Positions 63,947-64,000 of a stretch of 64,000 bases of DNA are shown piece after piece. The stretch is from Chloroflexota bacterium. GTDB lineage: Bacteria; Chloroflexota; Anaerolineae; Aggregatilineales; Phototrophicaceae. Both the position numbers and the translations under genes were made by a program. Positions within the stretch are counted from its first letter, which is position 1; each line of letters starts with the position of its first letter. The stretch covers positions 25,259 through 89,258 of the forward strand of contig JAPPMO010000089.1 of assembly GCA_028873975.1 (NCBI GenBank), in the 5' to 3' direction. The notes beneath the pieces were generated by a model, which saw only the letters and a list, made by a program, of their open reading frames with translations, was not told the DNA's origin and made no database searches.

Positions 63947-64000
63947 GGGTGCATTTCAGATTATTGGCAATTAACCACCGAGGACACCGAGGGTCGCGTA
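63947..64000 (-). repeat. Family-1 repeat, truncated by the window edge
   Basis: The last 54 bases (GGGTGCATTTCAGATTATTG, then CAATTAACCACCGAGGACACCGAGGG) are an exact inverted copy of the right end of copy F (27052-27105), including the start of the short GTCGCGTA module. The rest lies beyond the window. The 70 bases between it and tRNA-Phe show nothing clear. Confidence 0.85.

Noticed and set aside
63804-64000. tRNA-Phe as an integration site with a mobile island
   Set aside because: No integrase and no repeated tRNA 3-prime end are seen; the adjacent repeat belongs to the dispersed family 1.

Overview
The window is a bacterial chromosome segment, about 58-60% GC by eye. It is dense with genes, has many short ATGA or CTAG gene overlaps and several TTG starts backed by good Shine-Dalgarno sites. 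The gene mix (LysM-linked glycosidase, PMT-type membrane glycosyltransferases, S33 peptidase, OppDF, inositol/uronate sugar enzymes, CTAG-overlapping convergent genes, intergenic repeats built around an ACAGAG/CTCGGTG core) best fits a heterotrophic Chloroflexota (Anaerolineae-like) genome. That assignment is inference. No rRNA or phylogenetic marker settles it. No prophage, integrase or CRISPR array is visible.

Layout. 1-9 kb: a large unrecognised helical protein, a GGCT-like protein, a Gfo/Idh/MocA oxidoreductase, guanine deaminase, then a translationally coupled pair (membrane-anchored clan-A glycosidase-like protein and a GT39-like glycosyltransferase). 9-21 kb: S33 peptidase, PLP dehydratase, FGGY kinase with aldo/keto reductase, a large membrane protein with an ABC ATPase, IolB, and a LysM glycosidase with a strong terminator. 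21-34 kb: MBL-fold protein, ABC-F ATPase, PLD-family protein, PfkB kinase, histidine phosphatase, SDR, a second GT39-like protein, a cytochrome c/copper monooxygenase-like protein and an ECF sigma factor. Most of the gaps between about 9 and 28 kb that exceed 150 bases hold copies of one nested palindromic repeat family. 34-39 kb: FtsH, then a lower-GC accessory block with a TIR protein, a DUF1883-TIR fusion, a lone DUF1883 protein and an IS5-type element. 39-53 kb: OppD/OppF, GDP-fucose synthase, Ndk, an HTH-ImmA/IrrE plus DUF4411 (PIN) toxin-antitoxin-like pair, TlpA-like thioredoxin, SDR, YitT protein, MetA, esterase, VOC protein, ankyrin and pentapeptide-repeat proteins, threonine dehydratase and an IolE-like protein. 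53.6-55.4 kb: a low-GC restriction-modification system in which a C-protein-like HTH is fused to a PD-(D/E)xK nuclease, with C-box-like operators at both promoters. 55-64 kb: serine-pathway aminotransferase and dehydrogenase, Uma2 nuclease, mannonate dehydratase-like enolase, FAH hydrolase, a lipoprotein, GH172, a GT4 glycosyltransferase, and tRNA-Phe with its terminator.

Together the core genes describe sugar-acid/inositol and amino-acid catabolism, envelope glycan synthesis and proteostasis. The accessory modules look like immunity functions inserted between housekeeping genes: the TIR/DUF1883 cluster, the self-regulated R-M system and the ImmA/DUF4411 pair. The two most interesting items are the three-gene TIR/DUF1883 array (36.4-38.2 kb) and the C.R-fusion restriction system with its operators (53.7-55.3 kb). 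The repeat family is also notable: two copies carry 12-13 bp flanking duplications, and one of these separates two genes whose stop codons formerly overlapped.
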